A DNA stretch of 64,000 bases from Pelargonium tetragonum (Eukaryota; Streptophyta; Magnoliopsida; Geraniales; Geraniaceae). The notes beneath the pieces are model-generated. The model saw nothing but the letters and a program-made list of their open reading frames with translations. It was not told the origin of the DNA and ran no database searches. Every line of letters starts with the position of its first letter. The stretch's first letter is position 1. The translations under genes were made by a program, and so were the position numbers. This document shows positions 61,533 to 64,000 of this stretch, in pieces. The stretch lies in contig JAYMTL010000046.1 in the NCBI GenBank assembly GCA_036897445.1, forward strand, positions 58,519-122,518, given 5' to 3'.

Positions 61533-64000
61533 TCCTAAACTGTTAGAGAATCAGATAAAGTCTCATACTCCTTTCGTCAATGTCATTAGAACAAGATATT
61601 TTATTGACTTACTTACCGGCTTATTAGCTAGCTACACCTTACCTTCTTTACAAAAGCTTCCCATCCTTGCTACAACAAAACCTAGTTGTTCGTTTACTAG
61701 GGAAAGAAGAGAATACATAAATGTATTCTGTTACTATTAGACTCCTTAACTGTGTCAAACTAACTAACAAGAAAGTCTATAAGTCCTTAAATTCCTTTAG
61801 CATTTAGACAAGAATCTATATTACTCATTTATCGGCGCTCAGTTACTGGCTTACACACACAGAAGAAGGAGGAACCGGCTTACAAGTACAAGGAAGCTCG
61901 ACAAGAAGACAAAGAGCAAAGGACTGTCCTCCATTAGCTCCTGGAATTCCTTCCAACCAGGTATACTAATAGCTACAATTATCTGTTATCATTGCCTTAG
62001 AACTAGGAGATATAGACCCTATAGAAGAGATACTTATTAGAGTAAAGTCTTGTAAGCCTTCTATTGTATTAATTATTGTATTAATGTATCATCTATTTCT
62101 ATTATATAGTTATGGAATAGAAATGAATAGATTGTCTTACTTGTTATTAAGTAAGGAGTCTCCCCATTATAGTTTATGGAGTAATAGGGGTCAGTATATT
62201 ACAAACTTACACTAGGACGAGAAACCGCCGAAAAACAGAACTTCACTTGAGTGCCTGGAAATTTCTTCCGTAACCACTTTAAATTTAAATAGGATACCTG
62301 GAAACATAATAAAACTGACTTTCATAATAGCATGACTTGCATCTTTGTACCCAGTTGTTTAGTCTTAGGAACTATACTTCTTTGTGTGCTAGATAGAAGC
62401 CATCTTTTCTTGTTCGGACTTAGAGATAAGATACCTAAGAGACTTTTACCTAATGAGGAAATATTGGTTAGGCTTCTTTGGTGGAGACCCATGGAGCTAG
62501 TGTAGTCTTATTCAGTATTAGCAGGTTGTGTAAAATAGTAATAGTTCTGTTTATTTTAGGTAAGGAGAATTCCTCGTTTCTATTATAGTCTTTGTAGCTA
62601 TAACTTTCTTAGCTGCTATAAAACAGTCGTAAGAAAGATACTTACAGGAGAGAGAGACTTATATAGAAGAGACTGAACTAGTTAAAGAGGAATGATAATA
62701 GCAGAGAGTGCTCTATTCCTTGTACTTATTGGCTAGGAAGTTTAGACTTATATTATAGAGTAGAGTTAAATTCAACCTTAATTGTGCTTATCAGTGAGGG
62801 ATATGCCTTAGAAGATAAATGAGTCAGTCCTTCTCCGAAAGCCTTTATCTGTACTTCTGGAACTCGCGGTTTGTACCTCAGAAAACTTACTATCGTTCAA
62901 ATTCTTTAAACCAAGGAATCCCTAGGTACAGCGTACAACGGGACTACTTACTCTCTATTCGGATACTAAATACAACATAAAGGAATTTGTTAAAACCCTT
63001 TGCCTCAGAATCAGAAGTTTGATCTTATAATCTTAAGGATCCTGGATACCTTTAATAAACTACCCTTTGTTAAAACTGCTACAGACCTACTTAACTAAAA
63101 AATTCCTGGATATTCCTAGAGTACTTCATCAGCAATTAAACAAATCTTAGGGTGCTGGGGATTTCCTATATTCTAATTTTATAACCTTTCAGACTTGAGG
63201 AGCTGCCTATATATGCATTACAAATCCTAAGGTAACTAGGATCCGGATTCCCTATTGAGGGCTTGCAGACAACTAGATAGATTATGGAGCTGAGCTATCC
63301 TAAAAGAATACAAATGACTTGAAGCCTTACTTGTTGAATTCCCAGAAAAAAATTCTTCTTTATATTTAGAAACGTAAAAAACAAAACTAAAATCGAGAAT
63401 CTCCCTTGAAACTGAAAAGGAAGGATTTGCTACACTTTAAATTATTGACCTTTGAAGACTGAAGACCCTTCTATTATAAGGTAGGAATCTTCTAGAACAA
63501 AAGTAAATTGAATGGAAATGTATTCCGTTCTCCATCCTATAAGAAAATATGTATTCTGTTATATCCCGGAAATTCCTTTCTAAACTAAGGAATAGGCCAT
63601 GGGAACTTTCACTTCACTTTCAAAACTTTAATTAAAAAGGCTACTCTAACTTAAACTTCAGGAATATAGATTACTAAACTAACCTATAACCATCTGGTAA
63701 TTTCAAAAATCTTAGAGACCTCAAGTTCAAGCATTTCCTTGTGTTAAAACATGAATTACTGTGCTCAAATTGTACTTTACTACCTGAGATTTCCTATAAT
63801 TACATGGGAGGGCAGAAATGTTGCTTAGAAGTCACTGTGCAATGCCCGAGTTTACTATGCATTACCTCTGTTCTACTTATCTTTATTACGGAGCTTTTAT
63901 TCTTGTTGTTGGAAGTTAGACCTGTGTCTTCCTCTTGCCGTTGTTGCTTATTGCTGCTAGTGTATTACTGTATTTGTACCTATTTTATTCCTTAGGAAAC
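61533..64000. other. Mixed coding-like sequence, no intact gene
   Basis: Several stop-free stretches of 60-85 codons lie in differing frames, for example one of 85 codons near 61815-62055 with an Arg-rich part (THRRRRNRL) and a hydrophobic-then-acidic one near 62570-62690 (ERYLQERETYIEE). The last frame, 63741-63995, is Cys/Leu-rich and starts with GTG. None is recognisable and all are broken or unsupported. The texture, with fewer A/T runs, differs from the spacer to the left and continues to the window's end. Confidence 0.35.

Noticed and set aside
63741-63995. 84-codon Cys/Leu-rich frame at the right end
   Set aside because: It uses a GTG start, has low complexity (TTGTTG, TGC runs) and no family resemblance; it is mentioned only as part of the mixed right-end region.
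1-64000. CRISPR array, long tandem repeats, rRNA genes or group II intron domain V
   Set aside because: None was seen on either strand. No regular repeat-spacer pattern, no conserved rRNA core words and no domain V-like stem were found by eye.

Overview
The window looks like a gene-poor stretch of a plant-type (streptophyte) mitochondrial genome. The main evidence is two intact tRNA genes near the left end, trnK(UUU) and trnS(UGA). Both lie on the minus strand, are intron-free, and closely resemble land-plant mitochondrial tRNAs as I know them. I see no protein gene and no rRNA. Hand-sampled lines give roughly 35% G+C, low for a land-plant mitochondrion (usually mid-40s), so an unusual plant lineage or a charophyte alga is possible. 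The species cannot be named from the sequence.

No frame stays open beyond 127 codons from a start. At this composition, 64 kb of random sequence read in six frames should give a longest frame of about 120 codons. I therefore treat all ATG/GTG/TTG-started frames as chance and list none as CDS.

Layout: 1-3933 non-coding; 3934-4134 trnS and trnK; 4135-5282 non-coding with a 12-bp hairpin; 5283-7045 a TAG-rich island with almost no TGA triplets, ending in coding-like fragments; 7046-16282 non-coding; 16283-16762 a second such island; 16763-30142 non-coding with a possible tRNA-Ala remnant; 30143-30620 a third island; 30621-44115 non-coding with decayed tRNA-Asn and tRNA-Gly copies; 44116-44647 a fourth island; 44648-56078 non-coding; 56079-56267 a hydrophobic stop-free segment related to the first island; 56271-64000 mixed sequence, coding-like from about 61 kb but broken throughout.

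Three kinds of dispersed sequence overlie this. (1) A 15-bp motif, AGGTAATGYAATTAA, occurs six times on both strands; two copies belong to a longer composite of about 40-55 bp. (2) Short G-run/C-run dyads (GGGCCC, GGGNCCC and relatives) occur far more often than expected, mostly flanked by purines on the left and pyrimidines on the right. (3) A few longer shared segments join distant places (777 with 42625; 1122 with 39242; 22131 with 39230). Only the two tRNAs have an assignable function; the rest reads as expanded, repeat-seeded organellar spacer carrying relics of tRNA genes and perhaps of inserted coding DNA.
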